The translations under genes were made by a program, and so were the position numbers. From contig AP018318.1 of the NCBI GenBank assembly GCA_003990705.1, positions 5,939,001 to 6,003,000 of the forward strand: DNA of 64,000 nt. Reading direction: 5' to 3'. Below the pieces are notes generated by a model, which did no database searches, was not told the origin of the DNA, and was given only the letters and a program-made list of their open reading frames with translations. This DNA comes from Nostoc sp. HK-01 (GTDB lineage Bacteria > Cyanobacteriota > Cyanobacteriia > Cyanobacteriales > Nostocaceae). Below are positions 43,073 to 50,080 of the stretch, piece after piece. Positions within the stretch are counted from its first letter, which is position 1; every line of letters begins with the position of its first letter.

Positions 43073-44749
43073 TTAGCTTAAAGGGATGGATTTACTCCAG
43101 TGATGTTCTTGTACAAGTGTGTGAATTTGCCAATGGGGATCGGGTTCGGGATAATCGATGCGGTAGTGTCCGCCCCGGCTTTCTGTCCTAAAAGCAGCAC
43201 TTCTAAGAATTAAATCAGCTACATCCAGTAAATTGCGAGTTTCTGCCCAAAGTCTTAATTGACGTTCGATATTCGGTACTGGGAAATTAACAGTTTCGTT
43301 AGCACGTAAAGCAAGTAAGAATTGACTCAAAGGTAAAATAGCAAAGTCTTGCTGCCAAGATTCGACAGTTGCGATCGCCTCATCTAATCGTGATTGTTCT
43401 CGACAAATACCAGCACTTTGCCAAACTAAACGCGGTAATTTATCTCGCAATGCTTCTAACTGTGCTTGCTGGGTTTGCCAATCATTTTCATCTAAGCTAA
43501 ATTCTCGCAAGTGTAACTCGGAAATATCAGGTTTGAGTTCAATGTCTGCCAACTGAAGATTTGCCATCTGTGCGCCAAACACAATACATTCTAGTAAAGA
43601 GTTACTCGCCAGACGATTCGCCCCATGCACTCCTGTACTAGCGGTTTCTCCTACCGCATATAAACCAGGAATGTTCGTCCGATTTTGTAAATCTGCTACA
43701 ATTCCACCCATCCAGTAATGAGCCGCCGGCGCGACTGGAATTGGTTCATGGAAGACATCTATTCCCCAACGCTGACAAACCTTAACAATGTTAGGAAAGC
43801 GATGCTGAATTTTCTCAGGAGGGATGGGCCTCATATCTAGCCAGACATGGGCGGTAGCCGGATCAACAGCAGTACGTTGCAGGTGGCTAAAAATCGCTCT
43901 ACTCACGACATCTCTGGGTGCAAGTTCTCCGGCTGGGTGATAGTCAAAAGCAAACCGCCGTCCAGCATCATCCACCAAATGCGCCCCCTCACCTCTGACA
44001 GCTTCACTAATCAAAAAGCGATCAGATCCCGGCTTTGTTAGGGCTGTTGGATGAAACTGCACAAATTCTAAATCTCGAAGAATCGCCCCAGCCCGCCAAG
44101 CGATCGCCACACCATCACCTGTACTCACTGCTGGGTTAGTGGTTTGGGCAAATACTTGGCCACCACCACCAGTTGCTAAAACTACAGCTTTGGCTTGCAC
44201 CCAAGTAATTTTACCTTGATAAAACAGGCTTACTCCCTGACAGCGGCCTGTTTGGGGGTTTAGCCACAAACTTAACGCCAAAGCTTGCTGAATAACTTGA
44301 ATATTTTGGCGATGTAATACTTGTGCTGTTAATGTGGTTGTGACTTCTCTACCTGTAGTGTCAGCCGCATGAAGAACACGGTGACGAGAATGGGCAGCTT
44401 CTAGAGTTAAAGCTAAGGCTTGACCATGACGGTCAAACGCTACGCCTAAATTTACCAAAGATTGAATACAACTAGGAGCTTCTTGAGCGAGGAACTCTAC
44501 TGCTTGCCGATCGCACAAACCTGCACCAGCTTGAATTGTATCTTCAATGTGCAACCGTGGCGAATCTTCAGGAGCGATCGCCGCAGCAATCCCACCTTGC
44601 GCCCAATCACTAGCAGACAAAGTAACAGTTTCTTTAGTAATCAAGCCGACTTGCAAAGATTTTGGCAAACACAGTGCTGTGTATAGTCCAGCGGCTCCAG
44701 CACCGACTACAATCACATCAAATTGGCGAGGAATTTCTATTTCAGGCAA
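43073..44749 (-). CDS. nadB: L-aspartate oxidase
   Basis: FAD enzyme that oxidises L-aspartate to iminoaspartate, the first step of NAD synthesis with NadA. The FAD motif is VIVVGAGAAGLYTAL; LSASDWAQGGIAAA, EFVQFHPTAL, EAVRGEGAHLVDDAGRRF and AAHYWMGGIVADLQNRT are the diagnostic succinate-dehydrogenase/NadB segments with the catalytic His and Arg regions, and GVHGANRLASNSLLECIVFG ends the FAD domain. The C-terminal helical domain is present. 558 aa, normal. The start codon is TTG (PEIEIPRQFDVI); no better ATG exists. Monocistronic as far as I can see. Confidence 0.95.
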   Translation of the reverse strand: MPEIEIPRQFDVIVVGAGAAGLYTALCLPKSLQVGLITKETVTLSASDWAQGGIAAAIAPEDSPRLHIEDTIQAGAGLCDRQAVEFLAQEAPSCIQSLVNLGVAFDRHGQALALTLEAAHSRHRVLHAADTTGREVTTTLTAQVLHRQNIQVIQQALALSLWLNPQTGRCQGVSLFYQGKITWVQAKAVVLATGGGGQVFAQTTNPAVSTGDGVAIAWRAGAILRDLEFVQFHPTALTKPGSDRFLISEAVRGEGAHLVDDAGRRFAFDYHPAGELAPRDVVSRAIFSHLQRTAVDPATAHVWLDMRPIPPEKIQHRFPNIVKVCQRWGIDVFHEPIPVAPAAHYWMGGIVADLQNRTNIPGLYAVGETASTGVHGANRLASNSLLECIVFGAQMANLQLADIELKPDISELHLREFSLDENDWQTQQAQLEALRDKLPRLVWQSAGICREQSRLDEAIATVESWQQDFAILPLSQFLLALRANETVNFPVPNIERQLRLWAETRNLLDVADLILRSAAFRTESRGGHYRIDYPEPDPHWQIHTLVQEHHWSKSIPLS

Positions 44750-44790
44750 AGTTAGAGACAGGGGAAATTTTGACGATATTTTCTTAAAAA

Positions 44791-44834
44791 CTCAGCACGG
44801 GCTAAACGCCCCGCTACGCTAACAGCACTCAGTA
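44791..44834. repeat. Interspersed repeat, copy 1
   Basis: About 44 bp (ctcagcacgggctaaacgcc ... aacagcactcagta) almost identical to 60600-60644, with a one-base indel (GCTACGCTAAC against GCTACCGCTAAC). Here it is intergenic, just upstream of nadB; the other copy is in the end of a coding gene. Confidence 0.8.
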
Positions 44835-44848
44835 CTTTGTGATCAGAG

Positions 44849-44874
44849 AACCACTCCCAAAATCGGGAGTGGAC
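44849..44874 (-). terminator. Hairpin after psbU, probable terminator
   Basis: Perfect 8-bp stem CCACTCCC / GGGAGTGG with a 6-nt loop, 31 bp beyond the psbU stop. On the minus strand it is followed by TTCTCTGAT, so the U-tract is weak. Confidence 0.6.
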
Positions 44875-44904
44875 TACTATTTTCTACATTAACGATAATT
44901 GGGC

Positions 44905-45333
44905 TTATCTGTAGATACCGTTGTTAAAGCGATCGTCTCCTTCATTGAAAGCAGGCTCTAAGTCTGTCACAGTGAAGTTATCGAAATTAGCTTGTAGGAG
45001 TTCTTTTTGGCGATCGCTCAATCCTGGTAGATCTAAAATATCTTCTACCTTGCTGTATGGAGCATTTTTGATGATTTTCTTAGCCAGGGTAGGATACAGA
45101 CCTGGGTAGTTTTGAAAAGCGCGGACGTTGGTATTGTTCAAATCAATTTTTTTACCAAATTCCGTTGCTAGTTTAGCATCTGCCTTGTTTCGGAACTCCA
45201 CTGCCAAAACAGGCACCTGTGGTAGCGTCAGACCGTTGATACCAACAGCTTGGGCTACTCCAGTTGTACCTAACCATCCCCAGCAACCAAGCAACAAACT
45301 AAATAGTGTTAATAAACGCACCAATTTTTTCAC
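44905..45333 (-). CDS. psbU: Photosystem II 12 kDa extrinsic protein
   Basis: Lumenal extrinsic subunit that stabilises the oxygen-evolving complex of photosystem II. The mature part begins after a signal peptide ending GTTGVAQA and contains VPVLAVEFRNKADAKLATEFGKKIDLNNT and the helix-hairpin-helix region YPGLYPTLAKKIIKNAPYSKVEDILDLPGLS, with the normal ending DDRFNNGIYR. I chose GTG 45333 (about 142 aa): GGAGAGAGG lies 9 nt before it. The longer frame from 45390 or 45354 would have that Shine-Dalgarno inside the coding region and an unneeded N-terminal extension. Confidence 0.95.
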   Translation of the reverse strand: MKKLVRLLTLFSLLLGCWGWLGTTGVAQAVGINGLTLPQVPVLAVEFRNKADAKLATEFGKKIDLNNTNVRAFQNYPGLYPTLAKKIIKNAPYSKVEDILDLPGLSDRQKELLQANFDNFTVTDLEPAFNEGDDRFNNGIYR

Positions 45334-45794
45334 GACTTTTTTACCTCTCTCCATCAAACTGAATAATGGCTTTAAGCTGACAGCTGTCAACAGTTTATAA
45401 TCTTTGAGGCACAGTTATGACTCTTGACTATTGAATGCCAGTTGCGACAAGTCGGCACAGCCTCTCACTACACTGGCTACTGTTAACTAAAAACTGGTAA
45501 CTCAATCTACACACAGCAGTCATCAGAAACTAATATACAGCGTATTAATATCCACAATATTTACCGTTACTGGGTTTGACCCTAGTTTTGTCAAAAATTA
45601 TTGTACTTCTCTGATGCGCTTACGTAGCCATACCACTGCGGAGCTTCCTACTGCCCTTGCTAGAATACTCCATCTTGTTGGCTAGTAATCTATCCTGACA
45701 CTGCAACAAGATGGTTTAACTCTCTCTCTGTTCAAGATGGCTGTCGGTGATTATGCTGGCAGATAATTTTGTAACTTTTTATAAAGTTATAAAA
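45334..45794. other. 461-bp intergenic region upstream of psbU
   Basis: Must carry the psbU promoter. It also holds an 11-bp perfect inverted repeat CCATCTTGTTG (45670-45680) / CAACAAGATGG (45704-45714) of unknown role and the hairpin that ends the NTF2-like gene. No gene seen. Confidence 0.5.
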
Positions 45795-45800
45795 TTATCT
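45761..45800 (-). terminator. Long hairpin overlapping the end of the NTF2-like gene
   Basis: 18-bp arms AGATAATTTTGTAACTTT (45761-45778) and AAAGTTATAAAATTATCT (45783-45800) with one mismatch and a 4-nt loop. It overlaps the stop codon of the minus-strand gene and is A/U-rich, so its efficiency as a terminator is uncertain. Confidence 0.55.
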
Positions 45801-46277
45801 TAAAAAAGCAGCAAACGGACAACCACTAACGCTTAAATTAGCTGGTGCTGACTTATGTTTGCTTGGGAAAAGCCGCCGGAAAAAACCCAAAAAAGTTGCT
45901 TTCCCGGTACTTGGAGATGATGTTTCTGCTGACATTAGCTGCTGTTTAGTAGCAGTTCCCGTTTTGCCACCGGAAGTTAGTTGATGCAAAAATTTACCGT
46001 TATCGTAATAGTGTTCTAAAAACAGAATTTTGCAGTCTTCTGTAACTTGAACAACACTCATCCCTATGACTTCAATCATCTGTCCAGTAGGGGAATAATC
46101 TTGATAATTACCGCGAAAATGCCCCCAATGCCGCCATTTAAAAGTAATAGTAGGGGGTGCAGAATACACTTCTAAGACTTCCCACAAAAACCCATCGGGA
46201 AATGCAGTATGAAATAGCTGAGTTGAAGATTCAAAATCTTCTTCTGTAGCTTTATAGTTTTGGGTATCACCAATCAA
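45795..46277 (-). CDS. NTF2/SnoaL-like protein, 5' end unclear
   Basis: A SnoaL/NTF2-like alpha+beta fold is suggested by FHTAFPDGFLWEVLEVYSAPPTITFKWRHWGHFRG and the later VIGMSVVQVTEDCKILFLEHYYDNGKFLHQL, the pattern of ester-cyclase-like proteins; no catalytic role can be given. The C-terminal about 50 residues are Ser/Thr/Lys-rich and probably disordered, ending GCPFAAFLR. The start shown is a TTG with poor context. Protein-like sequence continues upstream in frame (AWQNFAKLEDLVQAGTYKL) to about 46345 without any ATG, GTG or TTG, so either a rare start codon is used or the 5' end is damaged. Confidence 0.65.
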   Translation of the reverse strand: MIGDTQNYKATEEDFESSTQLFHTAFPDGFLWEVLEVYSAPPTITFKWRHWGHFRGNYQDYSPTGQMIEVIGMSVVQVTEDCKILFLEHYYDNGKFLHQLTSGGKTGTATKQQLMSAETSSPSTGKATFLGFFRRLFPSKHKSAPANLSVSGCPFAAFLR

Positions 46278-46404
46278 AAGCTTGTAAGTACCAGCCTGAA
46301 CTAAATCTTCTAATTTAGCAAAATTTTGCCAGGCGATCGCCCTGATGAATTTAGCAGATAAATAAATTTATACCTAATTCAGCCAAATAGAAAATGTTGT
46401 GAAG

Positions 46405-47184
46405 TTATGCGATTAAAGCAGCTAGTAAAAATAAACTGTCTACCAAAATAGTACTTAAAACTGCTCCACCAAAAGCAAACCAGTGTCGTTGCTGATTACG
46501 TAGAGGTAAAATCCCGGCTGTTAATAATATTAATGCCAATGCTACAGCCCAAGCTTGCCCCCAAGGTGTTCGGACTTGAGTTACCGCAGCTTGTAAAATC
46601 GGCGACACACTGTCAGGTTCTACCTGCATAATTTGCCGCCAATAGGGCATTAAATCAACTATGTAAAAATATACATCTGTTAAAACTGTGCCGAATAAGG
46701 AACCTAAATAAAACCAGTTACCAACCTTGCACCAGTTTCTCACCAGACACCAACAGGCAAATGGTAAGCCGATAGATTCTACTGGTAAATGCCATGCGGG
46801 TTCCCAACGTAACCAACCCCAATAAATTGCTCCTGCTAACCAACTCCAACTAAAACCTAAGAGTAAATCCCCCCAGAGGTATGTTGCAGGGCGTGACATT
46901 AAACGAAAACTCAACCACACCCAAAATCCGGTCATCGCTAAACTTAGACTGGGGAGCGATCGCACTAGTGGTGCTTCAATAAATACTGGGACTGATACTA
47001 AAAACACCGCCGCCGCCAACACTAACCAAGTTTGGCGAGACGATATTAACAATGGTAAAGATGGCGACGCAGAAAGTGTAGATTCTAATTCTTCTATACC
47101 TAGGTTTCCAGCGTTCTTGACAGATAATTCCTTATCTATAGCTGTGTTAGAAGCGTTGTAACTAAACAATGTATTATTAATCAA
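46405..47184 (-). CDS. DUF3120-family membrane protein
   Basis: Cyanobacteria-specific integral membrane protein of unknown function. After a polar 45-residue lead there are about six hydrophobic segments (TWLVLAAAVFLVSVPVFIEAP, LAMTGFWVWLSFRLM, LLGFSWSWLAGAIYWGW, ALALILLTAGILPL, VLSTILVDSLFLLAALIA). The loop YFYIVDLMPYWRQIMQ and WEPAWHLPVESIGLP are the best preserved-looking pieces. The start codon is TTG at 47184 with no good alternative, so the N-terminus is uncertain. It lies 127 bp from the NTF2-like gene on the same strand. Confidence 0.75.
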   Translation of the reverse strand: MINNTLFSYNASNTAIDKELSVKNAGNLGIEELESTLSASPSLPLLISSRQTWLVLAAAVFLVSVPVFIEAPLVRSLPSLSLAMTGFWVWLSFRLMSRPATYLWGDLLLGFSWSWLAGAIYWGWLRWEPAWHLPVESIGLPFACWCLVRNWCKVGNWFYLGSLFGTVLTDVYFYIVDLMPYWRQIMQVEPDSVSPILQAAVTQVRTPWGQAWAVALALILLTAGILPLRNQQRHWFAFGGAVLSTILVDSLFLLAALIA

Positions 47185-47555
47185 AGTTTTAATAATTGTA
47201 ACTAAACTTTATCTTATTTAAAATAACATACCTAAAAATCCCCCCCTAGGGCATTTTTATTTTACCTGGATTTTGCGTAATTTGGGATGTCTCGGAGAAA
47301 AGGGTTTAGGGGTGCGACGGTTCAAGGGAAGGGAAAGAAGGGAGAATATAGGCTTACACACAGTTTCAATAGATAGACTTTTTGCCAGCAAAATAATCGC
47401 TTAGGGTATCAAAAGATGATAAAACTTAGACACCACAAAGCTTTTAACTCTGTCACATATCACCTATTACCTGTCCCCTGTTATAAGTATCCTGTAAGCT
47501 TCTCAAAAAGATGTTTGTGTAATTGGTTGTAATCGGAGCGATCGCAGGTAAACTA
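47185..47555. other. 371-bp divergent intergenic region
   Basis: Between the DUF3120 gene and uppP. It includes a purine-rich stretch near 47330-47345 and cacctattacctgtcccctg-like short repeats near 47460. Promoters for both genes should be here; I cannot place them. Confidence 0.45.
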
Positions 47556-48515
47556 ATGACTTTATCAAAACGTCAATGGTTCGTGCTTATAAGTGTTGCA
47601 TCGGCAATTTTCGCAGTTGCAGCATTTCCCCTCAAAGTTATGAGTACTCCACCCAACCCAGAGGCTAGTGGAGTGCAACAAATGAATATTTTGCAAGCGA
47701 TTGTTTTAGGCTTTGTGCAGGGAATGACGGAATTCCTACCTATTAGTAGTACAGCCCATTTAAAAGTTGTGCCGATCATCCTGGGCTGGGGTGATCCGGG
47801 AGTGGCGTTTACAGCGGTAATTCAGCTGGGGAGTATTGCGGCTGTGCTGTGGTATTTTTGGGGAGATTTAACGCGCATTGCGACAGGAGCATTTAGAGCG
47901 ATCGCCCAAAAAGATTATGCTGATTATGACTTACGCCTATCTATAGGAATTGCCTTGGGAACCTTGCCAATTGTATTTTTTGGCTTATTAATCAAAAGAT
48001 TTATTCCAGACTATGATAATTCGCCCATTAGAAGTATCGGCGCGATCGCGATCGCTTCTATAGTCATGTCTATATTGTTGGGCATAGCCGAAAAACTGGG
48101 CAAGCGACAACGAGACTTTGAACAGCTGACCATGAATGATGGCCTATTAATGGGTTTAGCCCAATCTTTAGCCTTAATTCCTGGAGTATCTCGTTCTGGT
48201 TCCACCCTCACAGCCGGGTTATTTATGACCTTACAACGGGAAACAGCCGCGAGATTTTCCTTTTTACTCGGTATTCCCGCCATTACCCTAGCGGGGTTAG
48301 TGGAGTTGAAAAGTGCTTTAGGCGAAGTTAGTGGTTCAGGAATATTACCCTTAATTGCTGGTGTAATTTCGGCGGCGATTTTTTCTTATATATCCATTGC
48401 TGGGTTACTCCGTTTCCTCAAAACCCAAAGCACTTGGGTATTTATTTGGTATCGCCTCGCCTTTGGTATAGCGATTTTAGGTGCGATTAGTGCGGGAATT
48501 TTGAAGAATAGTTAA
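47556..48515 (+). CDS. uppP: Undecaprenyl-diphosphatase
   Basis: Dephosphorylates undecaprenyl diphosphate, recycling the lipid carrier for peptidoglycan and polysaccharide. The two active-site regions are GFVQGMTEFLPISSTAHLKV and ALIPGVSRSGSTLTAGLFM, with about eight helices. I start at ATG 47556 (MTLSKRQW), with AGG 8 nt before it. This adds an N-terminal hydrophobic segment (WFVLISVASAIFAVAAF) and a short linker before the classical start MNILQAIVLGF at 47682. The product supports the cell-surface synthesis encoded elsewhere in the window, though it is a general enzyme. Confidence 0.95.
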   Translation: MTLSKRQWFVLISVASAIFAVAAFPLKVMSTPPNPEASGVQQMNILQAIVLGFVQGMTEFLPISSTAHLKVVPIILGWGDPGVAFTAVIQLGSIAAVLWYFWGDLTRIATGAFRAIAQKDYADYDLRLSIGIALGTLPIVFFGLLIKRFIPDYDNSPIRSIGAIAIASIVMSILLGIAEKLGKRQRDFEQLTMNDGLLMGLAQSLALIPGVSRSGSTLTAGLFMTLQRETAARFSFLLGIPAITLAGLVELKSALGEVSGSGILPLIAGVISAAIFSYISIAGLLRFLKTQSTWVFIWYRLAFGIAILGAISAGILKNS

Positions 48516-48645
48516 TAGTTAAAAGTCAATAGTCTAGAGTCAATAGTAATAATGAGTGTTGACTCATGAGTAACATAGTCAATAGTCCAAAGTTTTTAGT
48601 AAAGACTTTGACCATTGACTATTGACCCTTGACCATTGACTCATG
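48512..48645. repeat. Short tandemly repeated heptamers (STRR type)
   Basis: The gap between uppP and the next gene is nearly all degenerate heptamers of the TTGACYA / GTCAATA kind (for example gtcaatagtctagagtcaat and gaccattgactattgaccct). The final unit leads straight into the next gene's ATG, so no normal Shine-Dalgarno is visible. Such repeats are typical of heterocystous cyanobacteria. Confidence 0.85.
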
Positions 48646-49983
48646 ACTAACCTTCATCCTGCCAAAATTACCAAGGTGCTACCCGACTCCATTGCTGCTG
48701 AGATTGGCTTTGAAGTGGGGGATGCGATCGTTGCTATTAATGGTACACGTCCCCGCGATTTAATTGATTATCAATTTCTCTGTGCAGATGAATTTTTAGA
48801 ATTAGAAGTTTTAGATACGACTGGCAAAACCCATCACGTCGAAATTGAAAAAGACTATGACGATGATTTAGGGTTGGAATTTGAAACAGCCTTATTTGAT
48901 GCGTTAATTCAGTGCAATAATCGCTGTCCCTTTTGCTTTATTGACCAGCAACCCCCAGGTAAGCGCTCAAGCTTGTATTTTAAAGATGATGATTATCGTC
49001 TGAGCTTTTTGTATGGCTCTTACCTGACATTAACTAACTTACCAGAACGGGAATGGCAACGAATTGAACAAATGCGCTTGTCGCCTTTGTTTGTATCAGT
49101 TCACGCTACCGAACCCGATGTGAGAATTCGTCTGCTGAAAAATCAGCGGGCGGGGCAAATTATGGAACATCTGCGCTGGTTCCAAGCCAGAAGATTGCAA
49201 ATTCATGCTCAAGTTGTGGTTTGCCCTGGAATTAATGATGGCAAACATCTGGAACAAACACTCAAAGATTTAGCATCGTTTTATACTGGTGATGTACCTG
49301 CTGTAGCATCGGTGGCAGTCGTGCCAGTAGGTTTGACGCGGTTTCGTCCCCAAGAAGACGAACTGACACCTGTAACTAGAGAAAAAGCCCAAGAAGTTAT
49401 TTTACAAGTGCGATCGCTTGCACAACAATTTCGACAGAAATGCGGCTCGAATGTTGTCTGGTTAGCCGATGAATGGTTTTTAATTGCCGGGGAAGAACTA
49501 CCAACAGAAGCAGAATACGAAGACTATCCGCAAATTGACAACGGTGTCGGTTCTATTCAGTTATTTATTAAGCAATTTGCATCGGCTGCGGCAAAATTAC
49601 TCCCTGCGAAAATTTCTCCACCCATAAAATTTACTTGGGTAGTAGGTAACGCCGTCGAAAAAGCATTTCAACCGATATTACAACGCTTGAATTCTGTTGA
49701 TGGTTTAGAAGTAAATATGATGGCTTTAGCCAGTGATTATTGGGGGCAAACTATTAGCGTCACCGGATTACTCACAGGACATGATTTACTTTTAAATCTC
49801 AAAGATAAAGATTTAGGTGCAGGAATTTTGTTGCCTAATGTCATGCTTAAACATGGCGAATTAGTATTTTTAGATGATGTCAAAGTTGAAGATTTAGCGA
49901 GACAATTAAATACAAAAATTTTCCCAGTAACCGGAGTAGAAGAATTAATCACTACCTGTATTACTGAACAAGTCTTAACCTAA
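48643..49983 (+). CDS. PDZ / radical-SAM-like FeS protein (DUF512, TIGR03279 type)
   Basis: Cyanobacterial-conserved protein of unknown reaction. Residues 1-70 form a PDZ-like domain (ITKVLPDSIAAEIGFEVGDAIVAINGTRPRD). The motif CNNRCPFCFIDQ (C-x3-C-x2-C) is a radical-SAM cluster, followed by GSYLTLTNLPEREW and a DUF512 C-terminal half with TGLLTGHDLLLNLKDKDLGAGILLPNVMLKHGELVFLDD. Length 446 aa is normal. The start ATG sits at the edge of the heptamer repeats; it aligns with where the PDZ domain begins, so I trust it. Confidence 0.9.
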   Translation: MTNLHPAKITKVLPDSIAAEIGFEVGDAIVAINGTRPRDLIDYQFLCADEFLELEVLDTTGKTHHVEIEKDYDDDLGLEFETALFDALIQCNNRCPFCFIDQQPPGKRSSLYFKDDDYRLSFLYGSYLTLTNLPEREWQRIEQMRLSPLFVSVHATEPDVRIRLLKNQRAGQIMEHLRWFQARRLQIHAQVVVCPGINDGKHLEQTLKDLASFYTGDVPAVASVAVVPVGLTRFRPQEDELTPVTREKAQEVILQVRSLAQQFRQKCGSNVVWLADEWFLIAGEELPTEAEYEDYPQIDNGVGSIQLFIKQFASAAAKLLPAKISPPIKFTWVVGNAVEKAFQPILQRLNSVDGLEVNMMALASDYWGQTISVTGLLTGHDLLLNLKDKDLGAGILLPNVMLKHGELVFLDDVKVEDLARQLNTKIFPVTGVEELITTCITEQVLT

Positions 49984-50080
49984 ATATAAAAACATCAGTT
50001 GTTTTTCGGAGGCAATTTATTGTTATGCTGAATGATAAATAATAAATACTGTCTAATAATAAAAAAAGTGGGGGTTAAAA

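Noticed and set aside
45670-45714. Terminator between psbU and the NTF2-like gene
   Set aside because: An 11-bp perfect inverted repeat exists but has no T-run on either side and no plus-strand gene before it; role left open.
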